From Mycetocola zhadangensis (GTDB lineage: Bacteria > Actinomycetota > Actinomycetes > Actinomycetales > Microbacteriaceae), in NCBI RefSeq assembly GCF_003668565.1, contig NZ_RCWJ01000001.1, forward strand, positions 992,001 through 1,056,000: a DNA stretch of 64,000 bases, written 5' to 3'. The stretch's first letter is position 1; each line of letters opens with the position of its first letter. The translations under genes and the position numbers were made by a program. The notes beneath the pieces are model-generated. The model searched no databases, was not told where the DNA came from, and saw only the letters and a program-made list of their open reading frames with translations. Of the stretch, positions 54,647 through 64,000 are shown piece by piece.

Positions 54647-56560
54647 GTGGCACCACCACTGAGTTACCGGCCCAAACCCGGTGAAATTCCGACGACCCCC
54701 GGCGTCTACAGGTTTCGCGATGAGAACTCCCGAGTGCTGTACGTCGGTAAAGCCAAAAACCTGCGGGCGCGGCTGAGCAATTACTTCGCCCCGTTGCGGA
54801 CGCTCCACGAGCGCACCCGACGGATGGTCACGACGGCGTCGAGCGTGGAGTGGACGGTCGTCGGAAGCGATATCGAAGCCCTGCAGCTCGAATACACCTG
54901 GATCAAAGAGTTCGATCCGCCCTTCAATGTGAAGTTTCGGGACGACAAGACCTATCCGTACATGGCGATCACCCTGGGCGATGAAGCGCCCAGGGTGCTC
55001 GTCACGCGAAACCCGCGGATCAAGGGAGCCAAATACTTCGGCCCGTATCCCAAGATCTGGGCAGTTCACGACACGATCGACCTGATGATCAAGGCATTCC
55101 CAATCCGCACGTGCTCGGACTCGAGCTACAAGCGAGCTACGCAGTCGGGCAAGCCCTGTTTTCCGGGCCAGATCGGGCGCTGCGGCGGGCCATGCTCAGG
55201 CAAGGTGACGCTCGAAGAGCATCGCGCCATGGTCAACGATTTCATCAGTTTCATGGCCGGTAACGATCGCCGATTTGTGACGGATGCCACGAAGAAGATG
55301 AAGGAAGCGGCGGCCGCGCAGGACTACGAGAGTGCTGCTCGATATCGCGACCGCCTCCAGGCTCTCGAAGCAGTTCTCGAGAAGAGCGCCGTCGTCCTCA
55401 ACGATTCGGTTGACGCCGACCTGTTCGGTGTGGAGCACGACGAATTGTCCGCGGCCGTGCAGCAGTTTCTCGTGCGCGGCGGACGAATTCGAGGAGTGCG
55501 CTCGTGGACCGTCGACAAGGAACTCGACCTGTCGACGGCGGAACTGGTCGACAGCATCCTCCAGCGCGCCTACGACGGCGCTGCCACTGAGGTTCCCAAG
55601 GAAGTGATCGTTCCCGAGCTCCCTGAGGACGCCGCCGAGCTGGAAACCTGGCTCGCTGAGATCCGTGGTAAGGGGCGGGTCAAGTTGAAAACCGCGCAGC
55701 GCGGCGAGAAAGCGGCGCTCATGCAGACCGCGAATGTCAACGCCAAGAATGCGCTTCAGCTCTACAAGATGCGTCGCACCGCTGATTTCGTTGCGCGCTC
55801 CCAGGCGCTCACGGACATCCAGGAAGCCATAGGGATGGAGCAGGCCCCGCTCCGCATCGAGTGCTACGACGTCTCACACCTTTCCGGCACCAACATCGTC
55901 GCGTCGATGGTCGTCTTTGAAGACGGCCTGGCTCGAAAGGATCACTATCGCCGGTTCAGTATCCCCAGCTCCACCGACGACACCGACTCGATCTATCAGG
56001 TCCTCACGCGGCGCCTCGCCTATCTCAGGGAGCCGGAAACCGTCGAACCAACTGTTGACCCGACGACAGACGAAGTGGTCGCCGATGACGTGAAGCGCAA
56101 GAAATTCGCGTACCCGCCACAACTGCTGATCGTTGATGGCGGCCAGCCTCAGGTGCAGGCGGCTCAGCGCGCGCTCGTGGAGTCAGGCCGGACCGATATC
56201 CAACTGGTGGGTATGGCGAAGCGCCTCGAGGAGATCTGGCTGCCAGACAACGACTATCCCGTCATCCTGCCCCGCAACTCGGAGGCCCTGTTCCTCCTCC
56301 AGCGGGCCCGCGATGAAGCACACAGGTTCGCTATCACCTACCAGCGCACCAAGCGTAAACGTGACATCGCAAGCGTGCTGACCGAGATCCCCGGCCTTGG
56401 CCCGGCACGCGTCAAGGCGTTACTCGTGCATTTCGGCTCGGTTGCGGCAATGCGTGACGCGACACCAGACGACATTGCAGCGGTCAAAGGGGTGGGCCCC
56501 GCCCTCGCACAAACCATCGCGGACACCCTTTCAAGCCGCGCTGGTGCGAACAGTCGGTAG
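54647..56560 (+). CDS. uvrC: Excinuclease ABC subunit C
   Basis: A 637-residue UvrC dual-incision nuclease. The N-terminal GIY-YIG domain ([20 protein letters not shown]), a central UVR motif ([19 protein letters not shown]), an RNase H-like domain ([20 protein letters not shown]) and a C-terminal helix-hairpin-helix pair ([18 protein letters not shown]) are all present. The GTG follows the uvrA stop with no gap, so expression is coupled. Confidence 0.96.
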   Translation: MAPPLSYRPKPGEIPTTPGVYRFRDENSRVLYVGKAKNLRARLSNYFAPLRTLHERTRRMVTTASSVEWTVVGSDIEALQLEYTWIKEFDPPFNVKFRDDKTYPYMAITLGDEAPRVLVTRNPRIKGAKYFGPYPKIWAVHDTIDLMIKAFPIRTCSDSSYKRATQSGKPCFPGQIGRCGGPCSGKVTLEEHRAMVNDFISFMAGNDRRFVTDATKKMKEAAAAQDYESAARYRDRLQALEAVLEKSAVVLNDSVDADLFGVEHDELSAAVQQFLVRGGRIRGVRSWTVDKELDLSTAELVDSILQRAYDGAATEVPKEVIVPELPEDAAELETWLAEIRGKGRVKLKTAQRGEKAALMQTANVNAKNALQLYKMRRTADFVARSQALTDIQEAIGMEQAPLRIECYDVSHLSGTNIVASMVVFEDGLARKDHYRRFSIPSSTDDTDSIYQVLTRRLAYLREPETVEPTVDPTTDEVVADDVKRKKFAYPPQLLIVDGGQPQVQAAQRALVESGRTDIQLVGMAKRLEEIWLPDNDYPVILPRNSEALFLLQRARDEAHRFAITYQRTKRKRDIASVLTEIPGLGPARVKALLVHFGSVAAMRDATPDDIAAVKGVGPALAQTIADTLSSRAGANSR

Positions 56561-56615
56561 GCTAGTAAGTCCAGCCCGACGGCAACGTCCGATCGAGCGA
56601 AGCGGAGAGTGAAGA

Positions 56616-57494
56616 GTGACAGACCAAGAGATCCCCACCCAGGAAGTTTTGATTGTCACGGGAATGTCTGGCGCAGGGCGCTCGACGGTAGCCAATGCGC
56701 TGGAAGATCTCGACTGGTACGTCGTAGACAACCTGCCACCGCAAATGCTGCGCCCTCTCGTCGATCTGGCCGGCCGGGCCGAAGGGGCGCTGCCGCGGAT
56801 CGCTGCCGTCGTTGACGTACGAGGCCGTGACTTTTTCACTGACCTGCAACAGATGATCCAGTCACTCCGCGACGGCACCAAACTCCGTGTTCTTTTCCTC
56901 GACGCAACCGACTCGGCACTGGTTCGACGGTTTGACGCTGTTCGCAGGCCTCATCCGCTCCAGGGCGGGGGAACAATCCTCGACGGCATTGCCACCGAGC
57001 GGGCCAGGCTGTCGACGATTCGCGAGTCGAGCGATATGGTGATCGACACCTCGGACCTCAACGTCCACCAGCTCGCCAACAGCGTCGCCGACCTGTTCGC
57101 GGCAGAAGGCACTCCGGGCGTCAAACTGACAGTCATGAGTTTCGGGTTCAAATATGGGGCCCCGTTTGATGCCGACATGATCGCGGACGCACGTTTCCTC
57201 CCAAATCCGTTTTGGGTTCCCGAGCTGCGGGCGCATACTGGACTCGACCCCGAGGTCAGAGACTACGTACTCGGCCAGGCAGGCGCATCCGAGTTCACTG
57301 ACGCGTACGCGGCGGCCCTCGCGCCGGTGTTGCACGGGTACCAGCGAGAGAGCAAGCGTTTTGCGACGTTCGCCATCGGCTGCACCGGCGGAAAACACAG
57401 GTCAGTGGCGCTCGCGAATGTGCTCGCCGACAAACTGAGGATGCTCCCCGGAGTGGCCGTGAACGTCAAACACCGCGACCTCGGCAAGGAATAG
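56616..57494 (+). CDS. rapZ: RapZ-type nucleotide-binding protein (RNase adapter family)
   Basis: A 292-residue P-loop protein of the RapZ/YvcJ family. Its Walker A reads [18 protein letters not shown] (Arg where many have Lys, a common actinobacterial form), followed by [11 protein letters not shown]. The C-terminal [19 protein letters not shown] is the family signature. In actinobacteria it belongs to the uvrC-rapZ-(yvcK)-whiA cluster; here yvcK is absent between this gene and whiA. GGAGA lies ahead of the GTG start. Confidence 0.92.
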   Translation: MTDQEIPTQEVLIVTGMSGAGRSTVANALEDLDWYVVDNLPPQMLRPLVDLAGRAEGALPRIAAVVDVRGRDFFTDLQQMIQSLRDGTKLRVLFLDATDSALVRRFDAVRRPHPLQGGGTILDGIATERARLSTIRESSDMVIDTSDLNVHQLANSVADLFAAEGTPGVKLTVMSFGFKYGAPFDADMIADARFLPNPFWVPELRAHTGLDPEVRDYVLGQAGASEFTDAYAAALAPVLHGYQRESKRFATFAIGCTGGKHRSVALANVLADKLRMLPGVAVNVKHRDLGKE

Positions 57495-57567
57495 CACACG
57501 CGGATCGAACGGCATCAAGCCGTTCCCGCCAGGAACAACAACAGACACGAATGAGATTGGACCCCGC

Positions 57568-58548
57568 TTGGCACTGACAGCTGAGGTCAAAGAAGAACTG
57601 GCCGACATCGTTGAAGAAAAGACGACGGTACGCGCTGCCGAGCTCACGTCCACCCTGCGCTTCAGCGGTGGGCTTCACCTGATCTCCAGCCGGATCGCGG
57701 TCGAGAGCGAACTTGACACACCACACCTCGCCCGGCGGGTTCGTAAAGCCCTCGCCGAACTGTACGGAGTACGAAGTGAGGTCACCTCAGTCAGCCCCTC
57801 GACGTCCCGGCGCGGCGAGTACTACCTCGTGCGTGTCGTTGACGGCGGCGAGACCCTTGCCAGGCAGACCGGACTGCTCGACGCTCGGCGGCGTCCGATT
57901 CGTGGGCTGCCCAACCGCCTGACCACCGGTTCACGCGCCGAGCTCGCCGCCGTGTGGCGAGGCGCCTTCCTCGCTGCCGGCTCGCTCACCGACCCCGGTC
58001 GTTCTGCTGCGCTCGAGATCACCTGCCCAGGTAACGAGAGCGCCATGGCGCTAGTCGGAGCAGCCGGGCGACTTGGTGTCCAGGCAAAGGCACGCGAGGT
58101 ACGCGGAGTTCATCGAGTCGTCATTCGTGACGGTGAAGCCATCAGCGCCATGCTGGTTCTTATGGGCGCGCACGGCACAGTGAAGGCGTGGGAAGAGCTT
58201 CGCCAGCGTCGCGAGGTCCGTGCAACGGCCAACCGCCTAGTCAACTTCGACGACGCTAACCTGCGCCGATCGGCTCAGGCTGCAGTCGCGGCGTGTGCCC
58301 GCGTGGAGCGTGCCATGGAGATCCTCGCCGACGACATTCCCGATCACCTCCGATATGCCGGTGAGCTTCGGCTCAGCCACCGCGAAGCCAGCCTCGACGA
58401 GCTCGGGCACTACGCCGATCCTCCGATGACAAAGGACGCCATCGCCGGGCGTATCCGTCGGTTGCTCGCGATGGCAGACAAACGCGCAACAGACCTCGGA
58501 CTTCCCGGAACTGATGCCAATCTGCCACCGGACTATGACGAGGTGTAA
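57568..58548 (+). CDS. whiA: Sporulation/cell-division regulator WhiA
   Basis: A 326-residue WhiA with a LAGLIDADG-like N-terminal fold ([21 protein letters not shown]) and a C-terminal HTH ([20 protein letters not shown]). In Streptomyces WhiA activates cell-division genes with WhiB; non-sporulating relatives keep it for division or envelope control. The start is a TTG without a good ribosome site and is therefore less certain than the gene itself. Confidence 0.93.
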   Translation: MALTAEVKEELADIVEEKTTVRAAELTSTLRFSGGLHLISSRIAVESELDTPHLARRVRKALAELYGVRSEVTSVSPSTSRRGEYYLVRVVDGGETLARQTGLLDARRRPIRGLPNRLTTGSRAELAAVWRGAFLAAGSLTDPGRSAALEITCPGNESAMALVGAAGRLGVQAKAREVRGVHRVVIRDGEAISAMLVLMGAHGTVKAWEELRQRREVRATANRLVNFDDANLRRSAQAAVAACARVERAMEILADDIPDHLRYAGELRLSHREASLDELGHYADPPMTKDAIAGRIRRLLAMADKRATDLGLPGTDANLPPDYDEV

Positions 58549-58648
58549 CACCCAACACAATCGCGCAATCAGTCGACCTGACTAGACTGATGAGGTCGCC
58601 CGGACTGGATCCAGGCGCGCTGGCGACACACAAAGAGGAGAAATATAA

Positions 58649-59275
58649 ATGGCTGAATACACCCTCCCTGAACTCGCATACGACTACTCGGCGCTTGAGC
58701 CGAGCATCTCGGGCGCCATCATGGAGCTCCACCACTCGAAGCACCACCAGACCTACGTCACAGGTGCGAACACCGCCATCGCCCAGCTTGCCGAAGCTCG
58801 CGACTCAGACAATCTCGCGTACGTGAACAAGCTCGAGAAGGATCTCGCCTTTAACCTCGGCGGTCACGTCAATCACTCGATTTTCTGGACCAACATGTCC
58901 CCGAACGGTGGAGACAAGCCGACGGGTGAGTTGGCCGCTGCCATCGATGATTTCTTCGGATCATTCGACAAGTTCCGCGCCCACTTCACGGCTACGGCCC
59001 TTGGCGTCCAGGGTTCCGGCTGGTCCGTCCTCGCGTGGGACTCCATCGGCCAGCGACTCATCATCCAGCAGTTCTTCGACCAGCAGTCGAACTTCGCGGC
59101 CGGCACCATTCCGCTGCTCATGCTTGACGTCTGGGAGCACGCGTACTACCTCGACTACAAGAACGTACGCGCCGACTACGTGAAGGCCTTCTGGAACATC
59201 ACCAACTGGGAGAACGTGCAGGCCCGCTTCGTCGCCGCTCGTGAGCAGACCAAAGGCCTGCTGCTACTCTCGTAG
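58649..59275 (+). CDS. sodA: Superoxide dismutase (Fe/Mn type)
   Basis: A 208-residue Mn/Fe SOD converting superoxide to peroxide. Metal ligands lie in [25 protein letters not shown] and the [13 protein letters not shown] signature. AGAGGAG ten bases before the ATG is a strong ribosome site. Mn preference is likely from the family but is not proven. It is monocistronic, with TAGACT at 58583-58588 as a possible -10 element. Confidence 0.95.
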   Translation: MAEYTLPELAYDYSALEPSISGAIMELHHSKHHQTYVTGANTAIAQLAEARDSDNLAYVNKLEKDLAFNLGGHVNHSIFWTNMSPNGGDKPTGELAAAIDDFFGSFDKFRAHFTATALGVQGSGWSVLAWDSIGQRLIIQQFFDQQSNFAAGTIPLLMLDVWEHAYYLDYKNVRADYVKAFWNITNWENVQARFVAAREQTKGLLLLS

Positions 59276-59340
59276 TCCCGACTTTGCCTGTCTGATTCCC
59301 CGGACAGCGCACCATATACCTTGTTCCATCAGCACAATAG

Positions 59341-60381
<1,041 letters not shown>

Positions 60382-60397
60382 GGGTCCTGGGCTAGCC

Positions 60398-61612
60398 GTG
60401 CCGCTTCGCACTCTCGAATCGCTGGGCTCGCTCGCAGGCAAGCGCGTCGTCGTTCGGTGTGACCTCAACGTTCCTCTCAAGGACGGGGTCATCACCGACG
60501 ACGGGCGCGTGCGTGCGTCGCTTCCCACACTCAACACGCTCCTCAACCAGGGAGCACGCGTCGTCGTTGTGTCCCACCTGGGCCGTCCCGACGGCGCCCC
60601 CGATGCCCAGTACAGCCTCGCGCCGGTCGCGCAGCGCCTCTCCGAACTCTTGGGTTCCGAGGTCACCTTCGCGACCGACACTGTTGGACAATCGGCGACG
60701 GATGCTGTCAGCAATCTTTCCGACGGACAAATCACTGTTCTCGAGAACCTCCGTTTCAACCCGGGGGAGACCAGCAAGGTCGAATCGGAACGCGCAGCGT
60801 TCGCAGAAAAGCTCGCTGCATTCGGCGACGCTTTCGTCTCAGACGGATTTGGCGTCGTGCACCGCAAGCAGGCGAGCGTGTATGAGCTCCCGAGCTTGCT
60901 GCCAAGCGCGGCTGGCGAACTGATCACGGCCGAGCTCACTGTGCTCGACCGTCTCACTGAGTCACCCGAGCGCCCATACACCGTGGTACTCGGTGGATCG
61001 AAGGTCTCCGACAAGCTGGGAGTCATCGGTCACCTCCTCCCACGGGTGAACACGCTGCTCATCGGTGGCGGAATGCTCTTCACGTTCCTCGCAGCACAGG
61101 GTCACAAGGTCGGTGCGAGCTTGCTCGAAGCCGATCAAATCGACACAGTGAAGAACTATCTGGCCGAGGCCGAGAAGCTGGGTGTGGAGATCATCCTCCC
61201 GACCGACGTCGTCGTAGCCAGCAAGTTCGGTGCGGATGCTGAGCACGTCGTCCAGCCGGCAGACGCCATCGAGGACACCGCATTCGGTGCCTCCGGTCTC
61301 GGACTCGACATCGGGCCTGAGACCGCTGAGCGTTTCGCGGGCATCATCAGCTCATCGAAGACAGTGTTCTGGAACGGCCCGATGGGCGTCTTCGAGCTCG
61401 AGCCGTTCGCGGCGGGAACGAAGACTGTCGCTCAGGCGCTCACCGAAACCGACGGCCTCAGTGTCGTCGGTGGCGGCGATTCAGCCGCGGCGGTCCGTGC
61501 CCTGGGCTTTGACGACGCACAGTTTGGACACATATCAACCGGAGGCGGTGCGAGCCTCGAATTCCTCGAAGGCAAACGTCTTCCTGGACTGGAGGTTTTG
61601 GGATGGCAGTAA
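60398..61612 (+). CDS. pgk: Phosphoglycerate kinase
   Basis: A 404-residue kinase making ATP from 1,3-bisphosphoglycerate. The N-domain has RVVVRCDLNVPL and SHLGRPDGAPDAQ; the C-domain has TVVLGGSKVSDKLGVI and the nucleotide loop SVVGGGDSAAAVRALG. The GTG at 60398 is chosen from length and homology; the frame is open far upstream inside gap. The end overlaps tpiA by ten bases. Confidence 0.95.
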   Translation: MPLRTLESLGSLAGKRVVVRCDLNVPLKDGVITDDGRVRASLPTLNTLLNQGARVVVVSHLGRPDGAPDAQYSLAPVAQRLSELLGSEVTFATDTVGQSATDAVSNLSDGQITVLENLRFNPGETSKVESERAAFAEKLAAFGDAFVSDGFGVVHRKQASVYELPSLLPSAAGELITAELTVLDRLTESPERPYTVVLGGSKVSDKLGVIGHLLPRVNTLLIGGGMLFTFLAAQGHKVGASLLEADQIDTVKNYLAEAEKLGVEIILPTDVVVASKFGADAEHVVQPADAIEDTAFGASGLGLDIGPETAERFAGIISSSKTVFWNGPMGVFELEPFAAGTKTVAQALTETDGLSVVGGGDSAAAVRALGFDDAQFGHISTGGGASLEFLEGKRLPGLEVLGWQ

Positions 61613-62391
61613 ATCGCGTTCCGCTCATTGCGGGCAACTGGAAGATGAACCTCGATCACCTGCAGTCGATCGCGTTCGTGCAAAAGCTGGCGTGGAGCCT
61701 CGCCGACGCTAAGCACGACGACGCGAGTGTCGAGGTTGCCGTCTTCCCTCCATTCACCGATCTTCGCAGTGTGCAGACGCTCGTCTCGGCGGACAAGCTC
61801 CCGATCGCCTTCGGCGCCCAGGACCTGTCCGAACACGACTCGGGTGCGTACACCGGCGAGATTTCCGGAGCCTTCCTGAAGGCCCTCGAGTGCGCATACG
61901 TCCTGATCGGTCACTCCGAACGTCGCACCCTCCACTCGGAGAGCGACGAACAGGTGGCTGCGAAGGTCTCCGCTGCGCTCAAGCACAACCTCGTTCCGAT
62001 CATCTGTGTCGGCGAGACCTCTGAGGACCTTGAGAAGCACGGCCCGAGTGCGGTTCCGGTAGCCCAGCTGAAGGCCGCGCTCTCCGGCGTCTCGGCGACG
62101 GCGGATATCGTCGTTGCGTACGAGCCGGTGTGGGCGATTGGATCCGGGCAGGCTGCAACTCCGGAGCAGGCTGAGCAGGTCGCTGCGGCGCTGCGCGCCG
62201 AACTCCGCGAGACTCTCGGGGAAGACGTCGCCGCCAAAACCCGCATCCTCTACGGCGGAAGTGTGAAGGCTGCGAACATCGCTGGTTTCATGCGTGAGCC
62301 CAACGTCGATGGTGCCCTTGTCGGTGGCGCGAGCCTGGATCTCAACGAGTTCTCCAGCATTGTGCGATACCAGAAGCACGTCGGCGTTTAG
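61603..62391 (+). CDS. tpiA: Triosephosphate isomerase
   Basis: A 262-residue TIM barrel interconverting DHAP and GAP. AGNWKMN holds the catalytic Lys. LIGHSERR supplies the catalytic His and VVAYEPVWAIGSG the catalytic Glu; LYGGSVKAANI binds phosphate. It overlaps the end of pgk, so translation is coupled. Confidence 0.96.
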   Translation: MAVNRVPLIAGNWKMNLDHLQSIAFVQKLAWSLADAKHDDASVEVAVFPPFTDLRSVQTLVSADKLPIAFGAQDLSEHDSGAYTGEISGAFLKALECAYVLIGHSERRTLHSESDEQVAAKVSAALKHNLVPIICVGETSEDLEKHGPSAVPVAQLKAALSGVSATADIVVAYEPVWAIGSGQAATPEQAEQVAAALRAELRETLGEDVAAKTRILYGGSVKAANIAGFMREPNVDGALVGGASLDLNEFSSIVRYQKHVGV

Positions 62392-62408
62392 CCGGACGGG
62401 CCTCAGGC

Positions 62409-62445
62409 TATAATTGGGGGCGGTCCATGGAATCATGGGCCGCCC
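62409..62445 (+). promoter_or_regulatory. secG promoter with leader hairpin
   Basis: A consensus -10 TATAAT lies at 62409-62414, 18 bases after the tpiA stop. Directly after it, 62418-62429 (GGGCGGTCCATG) pairs with 62434-62445 (CATGGGCCGCCC) apart from one T-G position. The stem would sit at the very 5' end of the secG leader; it could stabilise the mRNA or weakly terminate tpiA transcripts. Confidence 0.6.
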
Positions 62446-62461
62446 ACGTGAAAGGTCCTTT

Positions 62462-62713
62462 GTGGAGATACTTCAGGTCGTTCTGCAGGTTGTGCTCGGT
62501 ATAACGAGCCTCCTGCTCACTTTCCTCATCCTTTTGCACAAGGGTCGTGGTGGCGGACTGTCCGACATGTTCGGTGGCGGAATGGGTTCAAACCTCGGTT
62601 CATCCGGGGTCGCTGAGCGAAACCTGAACCGGTTCACCGTTGTGCTCGGACTGGTCTGGTTCAGTTCAATTGTTGCGCTTGGTCTCATCACCAAGTTCTC
62701 GACGGGTGCGTAG
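62462..62713 (+). CDS. secG: Preprotein translocase subunit SecG
   Basis: An 83-residue SecG with two membrane helices (ILQVVLQVVLGITSLLLTFLI and FTVVLGLVWFSSIVALGLI) around the conserved LLHKGRGGGLSDMFGGG loop. It assists SecYE. The GTG at 62462 follows AAAGG and gives the normal family length. Position after tpiA is conserved in actinobacteria. Confidence 0.94.
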   Translation: MEILQVVLQVVLGITSLLLTFLILLHKGRGGGLSDMFGGGMGSNLGSSGVAERNLNRFTVVLGLVWFSSIVALGLITKFSTGA

Positions 62714-62721
62714 GAGTACAT

Positions 62722-63084
62722 ATGGCTGCCGGTGGTAGTGCAATTCGAGGTTCGCGCGTTGGCGCTGGCCCCATGGGCGAACAGGATCACGGGTTCCACG
62801 CGGATCGCGTCGCGGTCTCGTACTGGGACGCACTCGGAAACGAGACTGTGCGGTATTTCTCCGCAAGCCTCCCTGATGAAGAGATCCCCGAGACAATCGA
62901 CAGCCCCTCGTCAGGTCTTCCTGCCGGAAGGGACCAGGCGAACCCGCCTGAGGTCGCAAAGCTGGAGCCGTACAAGACGCACCTCGCTTACGTGAAGGAA
63001 CGTCGTACGGAGGAAGAGGCAGAAGCTCTCCTCGATGAGGCACTTCAGGCCCTGCGTGCTCGCCGCGGAACCGCATCCGCGTAA
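62722..63084 (+). CDS. rbpA: RNA polymerase-binding protein RbpA (cysteine-free form)
   Basis: A 120-residue RbpA, an actinobacterial factor that stabilises RNA polymerase-sigma open complexes. The N-terminal AIRGSRVGAGPMGE and the C-terminal sigma-interaction part (GLPAGRDQANPPEVAKLEPY, then KTHLAYVKERR) are well kept. The central zinc cysteines of the family are replaced (SYWDALGNE; DSPSSGLPAG), so this protein cannot bind zinc at that site. It is nine bases after secG. A long bidirectional terminator follows. Confidence 0.92.
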   Translation: MAAGGSAIRGSRVGAGPMGEQDHGFHADRVAVSYWDALGNETVRYFSASLPDEEIPETIDSPSSGLPAGRDQANPPEVAKLEPYKTHLAYVKERRTEEEAEALLDEALQALRARRGTASA

Positions 63085-63096
63085 GGCACGCTCAAG

Positions 63097-63144
63097 AGAC
63101 ATAGGAAAAGCCCCTGTCCGAGGACAGGGGCTTTTCCTATGTCT
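63097..63144. terminator. Long bidirectional terminator between rbpA and pgl
   Basis: About 22 bases (63097-63118, AGACATAGGAAAAGCCCCTG onward) are the exact inverse of 63123-63144, leaving a tiny loop. A4 and T4 tracts flank the GC core on both sides, so it can stop transcription from rbpA and from pgl. Confidence 0.9.
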
Positions 63145-63159
63145 GGCGTTTGGTATGGC

Positions 63160-63930
63160 CTAGTAGGTCGGGGCGATGAGGTTCTCAGGAACCTCGGATG
63201 CCGCCTGCTGGTCAACAAAGAAGACCGTACGTTTGCGGCCCTTCATGCCGGCGATGGGCACCTCGCTGTAGGCAGCACCCGCGAGAGCGAGACCAAGAAC
63301 CGACGCTTTGTCTGCACCGGAGAGTTCCACCCAGATGCGCTGCGACGAGTTGATCACGTGCCGCGTCAGGCTGAGCCGCTCAGCCGGCGGCTTGGGGGAG
63401 TCCCGGACGGCGACGACAGTCGCCTCGCGTTCGAGTACTTCCTGCCGGTCGGGGAACAGCGATGCGGTGTGTCCGTCAGGACCGACTCCCAAAAAGGTGA
63501 TGTCGAATCGGGGGAGACCGTTCTCACCTGTGCCGTACTCGGCCAGGGTGGCCGCATAGCTCCGCGCGGCCTCGTCAAGATCGATGCCCGAATCAGAGGC
63601 GGGATAGCTGTGGACGTTTTCAGCCGGGATCTCGATGTGGTCGAGAAGTGCGCGACGTGCCTTGCCATCGTTGCGCTCGGGGTCATCCGCAGGCACCCAG
63701 CGCTCGTCGCCCCACCAGAAGTGCACTCGGGTCCAGTCGACGCTGTCGCGTGCCGGTGATGCGTTGATGCTCTCAAGCACCTTGATCGCAACCCGGCCTC
63801 CCTCGAGGACTACGTTGACGAACTCGAGTTCGTCGAGCAGATCGACGGTCTTGGTGAGGAATCGTGCCGCGATGGATGCAGCGAGGGCGTCGCTGTCCGT
63901 GGCAACAAGCACTCGGCGTTCATTCGTCAT
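63160..63930 (-). CDS. pgl: 6-phosphogluconolactonase
   Basis: A 256-residue SugarP-isomerase-fold lactonase of the oxidative pentose phosphate pathway. Visible motifs are VHFWWGDERWVPADDPERND, FLGVGPDGHTASLFPD and the C-terminal GMKGRKRTVFFVD. GGAAGG lies before the ATG. It follows the probable opcA gene directly on the minus strand, the usual zwf-opcA-pgl order of actinobacteria. Confidence 0.94.
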   Translation of the reverse strand: MTNERRVLVATDSDALAASIAARFLTKTVDLLDELEFVNVVLEGGRVAIKVLESINASPARDSVDWTRVHFWWGDERWVPADDPERNDGKARRALLDHIEIPAENVHSYPASDSGIDLDEAARSYAATLAEYGTGENGLPRFDITFLGVGPDGHTASLFPDRQEVLEREATVVAVRDSPKPPAERLSLTRHVINSSQRIWVELSGADKASVLGLALAGAAYSEVPIAGMKGRKRTVFFVDQQAASEVPENLIAPTY

Positions 63931-64000
63931 TCAGTTGGTACCTTCCGGTGCAAGGGCTTCGTTCTCGAGTTGAACGAGCCCCTTGGTGATCACTTCACCG
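63931..64000 (-). CDS. opcA: Probable OpcA, C-terminal end (partial)
   Basis: The last 22 codons of a minus-strand gene continuing past the window (GEVITKGLVQLENEALAPEG, then TN and stop). The stop abuts the pgl start. OpcA, the glucose-6-phosphate dehydrogenase assembly protein, normally precedes pgl in actinobacteria; the assignment rests mainly on this position. Confidence 0.55.
   Translation of the reverse strand, partial: GEVITKGLVQLENEALAPEGTN

Noticed and set aside
57551-57577. Eight-codon upstream frame overlapping the whiA start
   Set aside because: It has no ribosome site and could occur by chance; noted only because the whiA start is weak.

Overview
The window is high-GC actinobacterial DNA. 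It most likely comes from the Microbacteriaceae or a close relative. The evidence is a C50-type carotenoid operon with split lycopene cyclase genes, RbpA, WhiA, an ANTAR response regulator, a bacterial Ku C-terminus, DUF2510 and DUF2637 proteins, frequent GTG and TTG starts, and many genes that look leaderless (a TAnnnT hexamer six bases before the start codon). The family assignment is inference; no rRNA gene is present to confirm it.

Layout. 1-4.7 kb: end of ku, a Rieske-type FAD oxidoreductase, a stress-type SDR dehydrogenase, a small Rho-N-like protein, DNA topoisomerase IB and a CinA-C/PncC amidase. 4.7-10.4 kb: idi divergent from crtE-crtB-crtI-crtYe-crtYf-crtEb, whose start and stop codons overlap at every junction. 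Together these genes take IPP/DMAPP to lycopene and then to a decaprenoxanthin-like C50 pigment. 10.5-19.7 kb: small and hypothetical genes, a fatty-acid desaturase, S4, RidA, ASCH and GrpB-family proteins, and a decayed second ASCH gene.

19.79-37.70 kb is a genomic island of about 17.9 kb inserted in the 3' end of tRNA-Leu(CAA). The intact tRNA lies at its right end next to a tyrosine recombinase. A 29-bp exact copy of the tRNA 3' end, within a 77-bp imperfect repeat, marks the left end, where an excisionase-like gene sits. Cargo includes an AIPR-family protein with a nuclease-like N-terminus, a Fic protein under a palindromic operator, a CoiA-like nuclease, a DUF2971 protein, a CFI-box protein, a membrane-anchored HELAH protein, an SpdB-like DUF2637 protein and several unknowns. 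No FtsK/TraG-type transfer ATPase is visible. The island therefore looks like a reduced, probably non-autonomous integrative element carrying candidate defence genes.

37.8-64 kb is core chromosome: pdtaR, a noncoding array of four tandem hairpin repeats, a thioesterase, polA, a DUF885 protein, an epimerase plus ATP-grasp pair, rpsA, a TetR regulator, coaE-uvrB, pcm, uvrA-uvrC-rapZ-whiA, sodA, gap-pgk-tpiA-secG-rbpA, then pgl and the end of a probable opcA on the minus strand. The excision-repair genes uvrB, uvrA and uvrC lie close together, and lower glycolysis is clustered with SecG and RbpA. Functions are assigned from sequence motifs only; no database search was run.
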